In this document: piece after piece, positions 35,285 through 43,872 of the stretch
Position numbering within the stretch: position 1 is the first letter of the stretch
Layout of the letters: every line of letters starts with the position of its first letter
DNA from: Haloplanus rubicundus
Lineage (GTDB): Archaea > Halobacteriota > Halobacteria > Halobacteriales > Haloferacaceae
DNA length: 64,000 bases
Direction: 5' to 3'
NCBI RefSeq assembly: GCF_003342675.1
Contig: NZ_CP031148.1
Coordinates: 1,302,001-1,366,000 of the forward strand
Notes under the pieces: generated by a model
Database searches by the model: none
What the model was told of the DNA's origin: nothing
Seen by the model: the letters and a program-made list of their open reading frames with translations, nothing else
Program-made: the position numbers and the translations under genes

Positions 35285-37338
35285 TGCCAGCGCACCTCAC
35301 CGTTGACCGGGACTGCACGGACGGTCGCTCCGGACGAGCCTCGGATAGCATCGAACTGCCGGCCACCGGCGACATCGGCCGGCTCCCACTCGACGAGGCT
35401 CAGCGTGTCGAACGCCACACGCAGAATGTCGACGCCGTCTGGTGGGGTCAAGAGCAGGAAGACGTCGATATGTGTGGCATCGTCGGGCCGCTCAAGATCG
35501 AGTGCGAAATCGGTCCATTCACGCTCCGTCGACGCGAGCGACGTCTCCTGGGATTGGAACGAACTCCCGGCGGTATCGTCGTACCACGAGACGAGCAGGC
35601 GAAGCTCTCCGTCTGCGTTCGTTCGGTACGTTCCTGATAGCGTGAAATCCTCGTTGGAGACTGGCAGGCGGTTCCACGGCGACAGCAATGCTCGGTTCTC
35701 GTTCGCTCGAACGCGTACGAGTTCGATACCGCCAGACCCGTCTTGCCCGATAGGTTGGTCGCTGCCACGCGATTCACGGCCGTAGCGCCACAGCGTGCCT
35801 TCGTACGCGTCGCTGTCGACATCGTGATCGTCGAACGATCCGGTGATGAACCGTTCGCGACCGAGTTGCACCGAGTCATCGGATTCAGTAACCCACCCGC
35901 GGGCTCTGCGTTGAATCCCACCGTCGAGGGTCAACTGTTCGGGTGGATATCTTTCGTCGTCAGGCCGGTACGCTACTGTATCGTCGGCGATCGTGAACGA
36001 ACTGTCCGAGAGTCCGGCGAGTTCCCACGTCAGCCGGTTTCGGAGCGGTCCGGTCACGCCACGTGGGACGTACCCTTCAATGAGGATCGGTTCTGCTCGT
36101 GCCGACTGTATTCCGTCCGGAGTGACTGTCACCTGTAGGACAAACGACCGATATGTGGCCCACAGGTTCTGGTCGAAAAAGAGGTTCCCCATTGACCACG
36201 CGACGAGCGCGCCGTCGCGGGTCTCGAGTCCCCCCGACACGTGTGGGTGGTGGTTTACCACCAGATCCGAGCCGGCAGCGATCGCGGTGTCGGTCAGGTT
36301 CTGGAGTTCCCGCGTGGGCGTCCGTTGGTACTCCTCGCCGCCGTGGATCTGTGTCACGACCACATCCGCACGGTCGATTGCAGCCTGTACGCCGGCGCGG
36401 ATCGTCTCGGGCGTCGCTTCGGCAACCCCTGCACGATCCCGAACCGAGAGGGTTTGGCCGTCGCGGTTGACAGTGTACGTCGCAGTCGTCTCGTCAGCCG
36501 CCCAGTCGCGGTCGTACTGTCTGCCCGCGGTCGTCGTCACCGAAACGAAGCCGACGGTCACCCCGTCGCGTTCGAGAACGGCCGGAGCAATGGCGGTGGA
36601 GGGGTCCGAACCGGCGCCGGAATGGCCGATACCAGCCTCATCGAGGGACTCAACCGTCTCCTCAAGCCCCGGCGTGAGGGCATCGAAGGCGTGCGTGTTC
36701 GCAAGTGCCGCGTAATCGATTCCGGCATCGGCCATCGCCGCTGCAGCGACGGGATGGCTGGTGAAGACGAACGCCTTCGATGGATGCCGCCATTCTGATG
36801 ACGTCAGCGGTGTCTCTAGGTTGATCGACGCAATATCGGCGTCCCGGAAGAGCGGCGAAACCGAGTCGAGCAATCGGTCATGAGAGTCCCGGCGGTCGCC
36901 CGGTTGTAACCGGTAATAAAACCGAAGCGGATCGTCTCTCGGTTCGTAGTATCGCCGTCCAAACATCACGTCTCCGCCGAACGCTAAACTGACCGCCTCC
37001 TCTCCCGAAGCCAGCGTGATAGTCCTCGTCGAGCCTGGTGCGATTGCCCTCGTGACTGAGCTGTGTTCCGGGTGGTCGAAGCGAACCCAAGCCGGGAAAC
37101 CACCGAGAGAGAGGTCGTACGTTCCGTCGACGTCGGTCGTGGCTCGTGCGATTTCGCTGCCATTTCGATAAGCGGTCACCGACGCGTCCGATAGCGTGTC
37201 ACCACCTGTGGAGACGGTTCCGGTGGCTGCCGGCTCGTCGCCAGCGGTGCCTGAAACTGTTTGTCGAATTCGCTGAGAACATCCAGCGAGAGAGGTCATT
37301 CCCGCGGCTGTGAGTCCCAATACCTTTCGTCTCTTCAA
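35281..37338 (-). CDS. pgsA: CapA/PgsA-family lipoprotein of poly-gamma-glutamate synthesis
   Basis: 685 residues from TTG 37336-37338. MKRRKVLGLTAAGMTSLAGC has a twin-arginine-like start and a lipobox (AGC), so the protein is exported and anchored. Residues ~35-105 form a carboxypeptidase-regulatory-like beta domain (GGDTLSDASVTAY...GTYDLSLGG). The CapA domain follows: LAFGGDVMFGRR, SINLETPLTS, LANTHAFDALTPG, IHGGEEYQ, NHHPHVSGG and WSMGNLFFDQ, giving the metallophosphatase-like His/Asp set. The last ~220 residues form an extra beta-rich domain not seen in Bacillus PgsA. It is the first gene of the operon. The upstream DNA is AT-rich (ATTGATATATTG). Confidence 0.85.
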   Translation of the reverse strand: MKRRKVLGLTAAGMTSLAGCSQRIRQTVSGTAGDEPAATGTVSTGGDTLSDASVTAYRNGSEIARATTDVDGTYDLSLGGFPAWVRFDHPEHSSVTRAIAPGSTRTITLASGEEAVSLAFGGDVMFGRRYYEPRDDPLRFYYRLQPGDRRDSHDRLLDSVSPLFRDADIASINLETPLTSSEWRHPSKAFVFTSHPVAAAAMADAGIDYAALANTHAFDALTPGLEETVESLDEAGIGHSGAGSDPSTAIAPAVLERDGVTVGFVSVTTTAGRQYDRDWAADETTATYTVNRDGQTLSVRDRAGVAEATPETIRAGVQAAIDRADVVVTQIHGGEEYQRTPTRELQNLTDTAIAAGSDLVVNHHPHVSGGLETRDGALVAWSMGNLFFDQNLWATYRSFVLQVTVTPDGIQSARAEPILIEGYVPRGVTGPLRNRLTWELAGLSDSSFTIADDTVAYRPDDERYPPEQLTLDGGIQRRARGWVTESDDSVQLGRERFITGSFDDHDVDSDAYEGTLWRYGRESRGSDQPIGQDGSGGIELVRVRANENRALLSPWNRLPVSNEDFTLSGTYRTNADGELRLLVSWYDDTAGSSFQSQETSLASTEREWTDFALDLERPDDATHIDVFLLLTPPDGVDILRVAFDTLSLVEWEPADVAGGRQFDAIRGSSGATVRAVPVNGEVRWQ

Positions 37339-37503
37339 TTTAATTGATATATTGTTTCTACATATTTGAGATCAACGATATATCGGAGACGTTGTTCGTT
37401 ATCGGATGTCAACACTGGATCAGCGGTCGGTACTTATTATCAGACTAGTATCATAATGGGTGGAAACCTGTGAGTGCGGGGCCGTCAGTAGCTTTGGCTG
37501 TCC

Positions 37504-37737
37504 GTTGCCAATCGCGTGAAGGAGGGACTTAACGAGCTCAGCGACGAGGCGATCATGCGTGATGAGAGTCTCGCCCGGCACGTCTTCTTTCAACTCGGCG
37601 CCTACGAGAGAGCATCAGTCCCGACGTACGACCAGCACGCCATGGGGATTCGTCACCACGATCAGCTCGATCGTGCCCTTGAGGAAGAGGAAGACAGCCA
37701 GATGCTCTGCATCGTCCCCGCAGACATCCACTTCTAA
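37504..37737 (+). pseudogene. C-terminal part of a small conserved haloarchaeal protein
   Basis: The frame opens after TAG 37489 without a good start; GTG 37516 gives 73 residues. It reads VANRVKEGLNELSDEAIMRD, FFQLGAYERASVPTYDQHA, then DSQMLCIVPADIHF. The ending and the tandem arrangement with the next small gene recall haloarchaeal small-gene clusters on plasmids and islands. The N-terminus is probably missing. Confidence 0.4.
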
Positions 37738-37742
37738 TCGAT

Positions 37743-37931
37743 ATGTCCCGAATTACCAACTGGCCACGAGAGAGTCACACACCAACGCTCGCGTATCGAA
37801 ACAGTGAATTCGGAGAGCGTTCCCTCCTGCATCAAGCGCCGGACTCCTACGGTTCAAGTGGCGCGGGTCGATCCTCGTCGATCCTCGTCGATAACTATCC
37901 GACCTGTGACGAAGTTGTGTGCCCTCAGTGA
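37743..37931 (+). pseudogene. DUF7568-like small protein, altered by indels
   Basis: ATG 37743 starts SRITNWPRESHTPTLAYRNS, then LLHQAPDSY, a pattern I recall from small haloarchaeal proteins (DUF7568). At about 37850 one base is missing (TACGG for TACCGG). Just after it, ATCCTCGTCG is duplicated in tandem, which restores the frame (ILVDNYP) but scrambles about ten residues. The protein also ends early. It is probably non-functional. Confidence 0.45.
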
Positions 37932-38380
37932 GAAGATATTACGATTTTGTGAATTAATTCAAGTGGTGCTACATGTCTATCCGAGGCAATTATAATCGTG
38001 AAGGGAGAATTAGAAATAAACCGTGAATTACTGGTCAATTATTCTTATAACCAAACTACTACACCCATCGCGGTTGCGGTCGTAACTGCATTTTTCGAAA
38101 GCAGGAGAAAATGTTGGAATCGATAAAGAAACGTTGTCCGATTCCGTCAATCCAAATGCTCTTGAGACACTAATCTCTGATTCAGATGCTCCGACCACAA
38201 TCTCAATCTAATCATGGGGATACTCCGTTCTGATCGACTCTGAATTGATCCAATTCTTCGAGAATACTAAATCTGGTAGTGGATAATCTCAATCGGGAAA
38301 TACCGTCGTGCTGTATTTGCGCTGTACATTCAGCACAACTCAACGGTACTCCCAACCCGCCAGCATGAGGACGACCACGG
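37932..38380. other. AT-rich gene-free stretch
   Basis: About 450 bases, markedly AT-rich for this window, with runs such as GAATTAATTCAAG and CAATTATTCTTATAACC. No coding frame stands out. It lies directly before the integrase remnant and may include the worn attachment region, but no tRNA-like sequence or clear direct repeat was found. Confidence 0.4.
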
Positions 38381-39086
38381 ATGTCTCATCACAGCCAACC
38401 CGGGACAGAATGGGCAGATCGTCATCGGCGGACACTCACGACTCGGCACACTCACGAAGATGTTCTCACCGACCGTCAGTTTGAATTTCTACTGGAAGCA
38501 TGCTCGGCCCTTCCAGCACCACACGATTTTGAAGCGCGATTTTATTTGTCTCCTCGCAGGGCGACTCGGGCTTCGCGCTGGGGAGATTGCACATTTCCAG
38601 ACCGCGTGGGTGAACTGTAACCGCCGCACGATTCGCATCCCACAACACGAACCGTGCCAGTGCGGGTACTGCCGACGGCAGACTCGACAGGAAACTGCCC
38701 ACAATGACGGCCTTTGTGTCGAGGATGCTATCGCATCTCGCTGGCATCCGAAGACAGTGGACTCGGCTTGACTCATTCCGTTTGACCTCTCGACTGGAGC
38801 TGTGTGTCGAGTGTTTTGCTAACAGATACGATACGATACGTTTCCCCGGTCACGGTCAACAATCAACAGACGAGTACAGGCTGCCGCGAGCGCAGCTGAT
38901 CTCCCGGGACGTGTCTATCCACACTGTCTGCGAGCGACCGCCGCCAGCTACCACGCCTACAAGGGTGTCGCCCCGGTGCCGCTCCAAGCTCTAATGGGGT
39001 GGAGCGATCTGGCGACTGCGCAGAAATACAGCCGTATCTCGGGGACAGCAACGGCTGATGCACTGCGTCGTGTCCATCACGGATAG
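38381..39086 (+). pseudogene. Broken tyrosine recombinase (XerC/D-like integrase)
   Basis: ATG 38381 opens RHRRTLTTRHTHEDVLTDRQFEF; after DFEARF one base is lost (about 38540) and the sequence resumes in the next frame as ICLLAGRLGLRAGEIAHF, carrying the catalytic Arg. It continues CGYCRR...RWHPKT to a stop near 38769. A third section, with an internal deletion before it, encodes INRRVQAAASAADLPGRVYP, then HCLRATAASYHAYKG (HxLR box), LMGWSDLATAQKYSRISG (with the Tyr), and ends at TAG 39086. The catalytic elements are recognisable but split by at least one frameshift, one stop and one deletion. Confidence 0.8.
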
Positions 39087-39719
39087 GGACCTCTCAAACG
39101 TCGCTCAGTAGCGACGTGGCCGATACAGAGTGCGTATCGGTCATGGAATCTTGTAGAGTTGAATGAATTGTACACTGACTCCTGTCTGACGAGGATTTAA
39201 ATCACCTGCTGAGGGACGTTACTCTGCCCTGCAATGGGCACCCAAATCCCCGCTATCGAAAGGCCGCTCATCGACCCCCCCCGCGGCCTGCGCGATAACT
39301 CCCTGCCCTCCTCCCCAGCGCCGCTACTGCGTACTCCACACCCGAAATGATCGCTCACTACCAGAATCGTCGGCGGCGAGCTGACGGATGACTTACTAGA
39401 GCTAGATCCATAGAATTTTATCCACTCACTCAAAGAATGCATTGCTGGCGCAAGCTAGCAGCACCGGTTCGGCACGATAACTGTCGATCCGTCAGGAAGA
39501 GGTTTAGCGGACCTAATCCGCTTCCTTAAGAAATTTACCAGTTCGTCGTGCAGGTACTCGATCCACCGACGGAAGGAACCTCGACCGATCCCGAGAGCGA
39601 CGAGGACGACCCCGGTGATCCAGGCGCTCGGAAAGACTCGGCATAGCGCACACTGCGGACGCGACGAGTGTGCTGGCGGCCACTCCCCGGGGTTCGTCTC
39701 GGTCGATCCGTGTCATCCG
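39087..39719. other. No intact gene; remnant sequence
   Basis: Contains an inverted word pair right after the integrase remnant (CGTCGCTCAGTAGCGACG near 39098, then CCGATAC...GTATCGG near 39120) that could be a terminator or part of an attachment site. Around 39490-39680 the minus strand keeps short stretches with membrane-protein character (SAWITGVVLVALGIGRGSF) broken by frameshifts. Nothing can be named. Confidence 0.35.
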
Positions 39720-39815
39720 TCACACGTCGCCGGTGTCGACCGGGACACGGATCATCCCTAGCGTCCGGAAATCGTCCTCGAAGGCGAAGATGTGGTCGAT
39801 GAAGATACGAGCGCA
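39720..39815 (-). pseudogene. C-terminal scrap of a PIN-domain (VapC-like) protein
   Basis: The minus strand ends HIFAFEDDFRTLGMIRVPVDTG with a stop at 39720-39722, matching the last strand and acidic residues of a PIN toxin. Everything upstream is replaced by the IS element starting near 39815. It is a third, different VapC lineage in the window, now dead. Confidence 0.4.
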
Positions 39816-39942
39816 TACCCCCGTCTTTAGGCGGGGGTCAAGCGGACAATAGCCTACACTCCCACCGACGACGCTACGGCTGGATTTCCCACCGTTCTAT
39901 CGGTAGTATTAAGACGCCGACGGACCATAGTGTGCAACACGG

Positions 39943-40332
39943 ATGAAGACCACACGGCACGCGACCTACAACCTCAACTACCACATAGTGTGGTTGCCGA
40001 AGTACCGTCAATCGGTACTCGTCAACGAAGTCGCCAGCCGTGTGAAAACCATCCTCCACGAAATAGCCGACGACAAAGGCGTCGAAATTCTCGACCTCAC
40101 CGTACAGCCCGACCACGTTCACCTGTTCGTCAGTAGCCCGCCCAAGAACGAACCGGCGCTACTCGCCAACTGGTTCAAGGGTATCTCCTCACGCAAGTAC
40201 AACCACCGATACGCCGACCACGACGGCGAGAAAATCGGATGGGCCCGAGGATACTACGCAGGGACCGCCGGGCACGTTTCGAGTGAGACAGTCGAGAACT
40301 ACATCCAGCAACACAAGGAGGGCGATTCGTGA
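39943..40332 (+). CDS. tnpA: IS200-type Y1 transposase TnpA
   Basis: 129 residues, the normal size. The HUH metal site is HVH in VQPDHVHLFVSSPP, and the catalytic Tyr is in SETVENYIQQH near the C-terminus. The start YNLNYHIVWLPKYR is the typical first strand pair. Y1 transposases excise and insert single-stranded DNA at the hairpin ends. It overlaps tnpB by four bases. Confidence 0.93.
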   Translation: MKTTRHATYNLNYHIVWLPKYRQSVLVNEVASRVKTILHEIADDKGVEILDLTVQPDHVHLFVSSPPKNEPALLANWFKGISSRKYNHRYADHDGEKIGWARGYYAGTAGHVSSETVENYIQQHKEGDS

Positions 40333-41564
40333 CCGAACTCACGAAGACGCTCGAACTCAAACTTGTGGACCCGAACGCCCACAAGCGGAGGAAACTCCGA
40401 GAGACGCGAGAAGCGTACCAGCACGCCCTCCAAGACGCCTTCGACGCCCGATGTACCACGCAGACCGAAGCGAACGACGTGGTGGTCAACTACGACCTGA
40501 GTGGGTACGCGAAGAACGCGCTCAAGAAGTACGTCCCGCAACTCACGACGACCTATAACGCGGGCGAACTTCACGACGACCACCCTGTACGCTTCACCAA
40601 CGAGGGGCTACGGCTCGACCACAAGCCCGAGAACGCTATCGAGTGGTACGTCAAAATCCCGCACCACGAGGACTACCACCTCTGGATGCCAGCACAACCG
40701 AACCCCGAACAGCGGGGTTGGCTGGAAGCGTTGAACGCGGGAGACGCCACGATGGGCGAGAGTCGGCTGTTCGAGCGGGACGAGACGTGGTATCTCCACG
40801 TTACCGCCACCCGCGAGGTGGAGGAACGCTCCGGGGTGTCCGCCGAAGAACGGACGCCCATCGGAGTGGACATCGGGGAAGCGTCACTCGTCACGGTGTG
40901 TCACCGCGACAGACACGGTTCTCCGACCGCTCCCGAACTGTGGGCCGACGAGGGCAAGACCGTTCGTCGGCTCCGCAAGACCTACTTCACCGCCAAGCGC
41001 CGACTCCAGACGCGAGGAAGCGAGCGTATCGCGGAGTCCTTCGGAGACGACCTGTGGAGACAGATAGATGACGTGTTCCACCGCGTCACCCGCGAAGTCG
41101 TGGAATACGCCGAGTCCGTCGAGAACCCGGTTCTCGTTCTGGAAGACCTGACGTACATACGGGAGTCGATGGACTACGGCGACTTCATGAACCGGCGTCT
41201 CCACGGATGGGGATTCGCCAAACTCCACGCGCAGATACGCTACAAGGCCGTCGAGAAGGGTATCCCTGTCGAGACGGTGAACCCGCGCAACACGTCGAAG
41301 GAGTGCCATGCGTGCGGTGAGGTAGGATACCGCCCGCGACAGGCGACGTTCAAGTGTACGAACGACGCTTGCTGGATGGGTGAGTACCAAGCGGACGTGA
41401 ACGGCGCGATTAACATAGCGGACCGCTACCTCAGCGGAGAGAGCCATTCAAGAGAACACACGGATGGCAATGACTCGGTTGAGGATGGGGGGCGTTTGAC
41501 CGCCCCGCAAGACACCCAAGCCGATGCTACCAAGCAAGAGACGCTTGGGACGTATGCGTCTTGA
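40329..41564 (+). CDS. tnpB: TnpB, RNA-guided endonuclease partnered with TnpA
   Basis: 411 residues from GTG 40329. It has the RuvC residues GVDIGEASLV, VLVLEDLTYIRE and QADVNGAINIADRY; the zinc ribbon is CHACG...CTNDACW with an expanded second knuckle. It belongs to the same subgroup as the TnpB at 43873 and differs from the TnpB-only copies at 9.9-22.3 kb. The C-terminal ~45 residues are polar and variable. With tnpA adjacent, this is a full IS605-type operon. Confidence 0.92.
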   Translation: MTELTKTLELKLVDPNAHKRRKLRETREAYQHALQDAFDARCTTQTEANDVVVNYDLSGYAKNALKKYVPQLTTTYNAGELHDDHPVRFTNEGLRLDHKPENAIEWYVKIPHHEDYHLWMPAQPNPEQRGWLEALNAGDATMGESRLFERDETWYLHVTATREVEERSGVSAEERTPIGVDIGEASLVTVCHRDRHGSPTAPELWADEGKTVRRLRKTYFTAKRRLQTRGSERIAESFGDDLWRQIDDVFHRVTREVVEYAESVENPVLVLEDLTYIRESMDYGDFMNRRLHGWGFAKLHAQIRYKAVEKGIPVETVNPRNTSKECHACGEVGYRPRQATFKCTNDACWMGEYQADVNGAINIADRYLSGESHSREHTDGNDSVEDGGRLTAPQDTQADATKQETLGTYAS

Positions 41565-41688
41565 AACCATAGGGTCACGACAGGCCTGAAATCCCGTGGT
41601 GGGATTCCCGCGTCTTCAGGCGCGGGAGGAGGTCAATCGCTGGGAACCATGACAAACTGTTAATCCTTCCGCATCGAAATCCTTGGCT

Positions 41689-42126
41689 ATGGGAACTATT
41701 CTGTTGGCCACCGATGGGAGCGAGTACGCACGGCAGGCGGCCGAACGAGCCATCGAACTCGCGGAGGAACGGGGCGCAACGCTGCACGTCATCTGTGTCG
41801 TTGACCAGCGGCGATTTGGCGACCCTGCGCTTAGTTCGTCGGAACTGGCGACCATCTATGCGGAGGATCATGCCGCAGTCTGTGTGGGCGAGGTAACGGC
41901 TATGGCAGAGGCACACGACGTTCGTGTGGAAGGAGACACTCGGCACGGAATTCCGCACGAAGTCATTCGCGAGTACGCCGACGAGATAGATGCAGAACTC
42001 ATCGTCGTGGGGGAACATGGGAGCCACGAGGAGCATTTCTCGGGCGTTGGACGGGAGGTCCTCGAAGCGAGTGACCGTGAAGTTCGCGTCATCGAGGCTG
42101 AGGAGCAAGAGACAGAGGGAGAGTGA
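41689..42126 (+). CDS. Universal stress protein (UspA family)
   Basis: 145 residues from ATG 41689. It begins GTILLATDGSEYARQAAERA, has DAELIVVGEHGSHEEHFSGVGREVLEAS in the position of the nucleotide-binding G-2x-G-9x-G(S/T) loop, and ends with VRVIEAEE. The loop is altered (HFSGVG instead of RRGLLLGS) and the final strand is short, so ATP binding may be weak. It stands 56 bases before phaC in the same direction and could be co-transcribed with it. Confidence 0.88.
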   Translation: MGTILLATDGSEYARQAAERAIELAEERGATLHVICVVDQRRFGDPALSSSELATIYAEDHAAVCVGEVTAMAEAHDVRVEGDTRHGIPHEVIREYADEIDAELIVVGEHGSHEEHFSGVGREVLEASDREVRVIEAEEQETEGE

Positions 42127-42181
42127 AAGCTGATGATCGTCACACTCCAAATTAATGCCTCGTTCGAGATGGCTCTTCACC

Positions 42182-43822
42182 ATGCCTACTGACCAACGGC
42201 CGGAACTACGGTTCCCTTTCGATATCCTTCTCTCATCCCAACGGACCGTACTCCAAACGGCTACTGAGGGGCTTCACAAGACGACGCTCGTCCCGAATCG
42301 TCTCGAAGACGCCGCGTCCGCCGACGTCGGCCAGACTCCCTCCGAGGTCGTCTACACGGAGAACAAACTCGAATTGCTTCGCTACGAGTCGCTCACCGAG
42401 CACCAACACCGGGTGCCGATTCTCATCGTCTACGCCCTGATCAATCGGCCGTATATCCTCGACCTTCAGCCGGACCGATCGATCGTTCGTCGGTTGCTGG
42501 AAGCCGGTCACGACGTGTACCTCATCGACTGGCACGAACCCTCCGAACTCGATACGTCCCTCTCGCTGCATGACTACGTCAATCGCTACATCCGCAACTG
42601 CGTCGACGAAGTGTGCGAGCGATCGAGCCAGGACGCAATCAACGTCCTCGGATACTGCATGGGGGGGACGATGTCAGTCATGTACGCTGCTCTCTACCCC
42701 GAGAAGGTGAACGCACTCGGCCTAATGGCGACCGGATTGTACTTCGACGATACCGGCGGTATTCTCGAGCTGTGGGGCGACGAGAAGCACTACGATCCCC
42801 GGTCAGTGACCGAGACGTTCGGGAACGTCCCTGGCGAATTTCTCGCCGCCGGATTCGACCAGATGGATCCGGTGGCAAACAACGTCACGAAATACGCACA
42901 TCTCTACGACCGCCTCGAAAACGAGGATTTCGTCAGGAACTTCGCCCGAATGGAGCAGTGGCTCTCGGATAGCGTCGACGTGGCGGGTGAGGTTTACGCC
43001 CAATTCCTCGAGGACATTTATCAGGACAATCGCCTCTACGAAAACGAACTGACAATCGGCGGCGAGCACGTCGACGTAACGAATATCGATATGCCACTCC
43101 TGCAGATCCTCGGTGACTATGACAATCTCGTGCCGCCAGAAGCAAGCAAACCGTTCAACGACGTCGTGGGTACAGATGATGCCACGACTATCGAATATCC
43201 GAGCGGTCACGTCGGCCTTGCGATGTCCAACGGGGCTCATCGGGATCTCTGGCCCGAAGTCGCGGAGTGGTTTCTCGAACACTCCGAGCGGCCGACCCTT
43301 GCCGATGTTATCGGCGACGGTATCGAGGAAACACTCGGCGTCGATGTCGAAACCGATGTCACGGTCGGAGATGTCGACGAAGTGGAAGTCGTCCTTGCAG
43401 ACGACGACGGTGAAATCGCACGTGAGGTGATAACGCGGGATCCGACAGCTATCGAGACGTTTCTCGAGGACGCCCTCGGCGTCGAAATCGGCCTAGATAC
43501 CGGCCCGGAGGGGATCGCAGTCGAGGTCGAAACTGACGAGGGCGTCGTGACAACGGTCGTCAAGGATATCGGCGAAGCGATTCGCACCGAAGTCGAAGAG
43601 GCCGCTGAAGAGGTCGCCATCGCTGGCTCGTACGACCTCGAAGATGTCAACGGAATTGGGGCGACGTATGCCAAGCGGCTTCGAGCCGCGGGGATCGAGT
43701 CGGTCCCCGAACTCGCTGTCGCCGACGACGCACGCGTCGCGGAGGCCGCCGAGGCAACTGAGGAACTCGCCGGGACCTGGATCAATCGGGCACGCGAACT
43801 GGTCGGGCCGACAGAGAAGTGA
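42182..43822 (+). CDS. phaC: Class III-type polyhydroxyalkanoate synthase PhaC with C-terminal helix-hairpin-helix domain
   Basis: 546 residues from ATG 42182. The lipase-like box GYCMGG carries the catalytic Cys159; Asp312 or Asp314 (LGDYDNLVPP) and His343 (SGHVGLAMS) complete the triad. Class III PhaC is about 360 residues and normally pairs with PhaE. No phaE lies here, and the extra ~190 residues include an acidic region and a helix-hairpin-helix-like end (DVNGIGATYAKRLRAAGIES). The stop TGA coincides with the end of the adjoining IS element. It makes storage polyester from 3-hydroxyacyl-CoA. Confidence 0.88.
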   Translation: MPTDQRPELRFPFDILLSSQRTVLQTATEGLHKTTLVPNRLEDAASADVGQTPSEVVYTENKLELLRYESLTEHQHRVPILIVYALINRPYILDLQPDRSIVRRLLEAGHDVYLIDWHEPSELDTSLSLHDYVNRYIRNCVDEVCERSSQDAINVLGYCMGGTMSVMYAALYPEKVNALGLMATGLYFDDTGGILELWGDEKHYDPRSVTETFGNVPGEFLAAGFDQMDPVANNVTKYAHLYDRLENEDFVRNFARMEQWLSDSVDVAGEVYAQFLEDIYQDNRLYENELTIGGEHVDVTNIDMPLLQILGDYDNLVPPEASKPFNDVVGTDDATTIEYPSGHVGLAMSNGAHRDLWPEVAEWFLEHSERPTLADVIGDGIEETLGVDVETDVTVGDVDEVEVVLADDDGEIAREVITRDPTAIETFLEDALGVEIGLDTGPEGIAVEVETDEGVVTTVVKDIGEAIRTEVEEAAEEVAIAGSYDLEDVNGIGATYAKRLRAAGIESVPELAVADDARVAEAAEATEELAGTWINRARELVGPTEK

Positions 43823-43872
43823 CATCCTCCTCGCCGTAAACGGCGAGGCTTCCCCTGCATGGGGAATACCAG

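Larger units (their letters stand above)
39815..41635 (+). mobile_element. Complete IS200/IS605-type element with tnpA and tnpB
   Basis: The left palindrome is ACCCCCGTCTTTAGGCGGGGGT (39820-39842). The right palindrome is CCCGCGTCTTCAGGCGCGGG (41608-41627), followed by AGGAGGTCAA. tnpA and tnpB overlap by four bases between them. Both genes are intact, so this element can probably move. The right end read in reverse, TTGACCTCCTCCCGCG, matches the PATE-like element at 3312. Confidence 0.85.
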
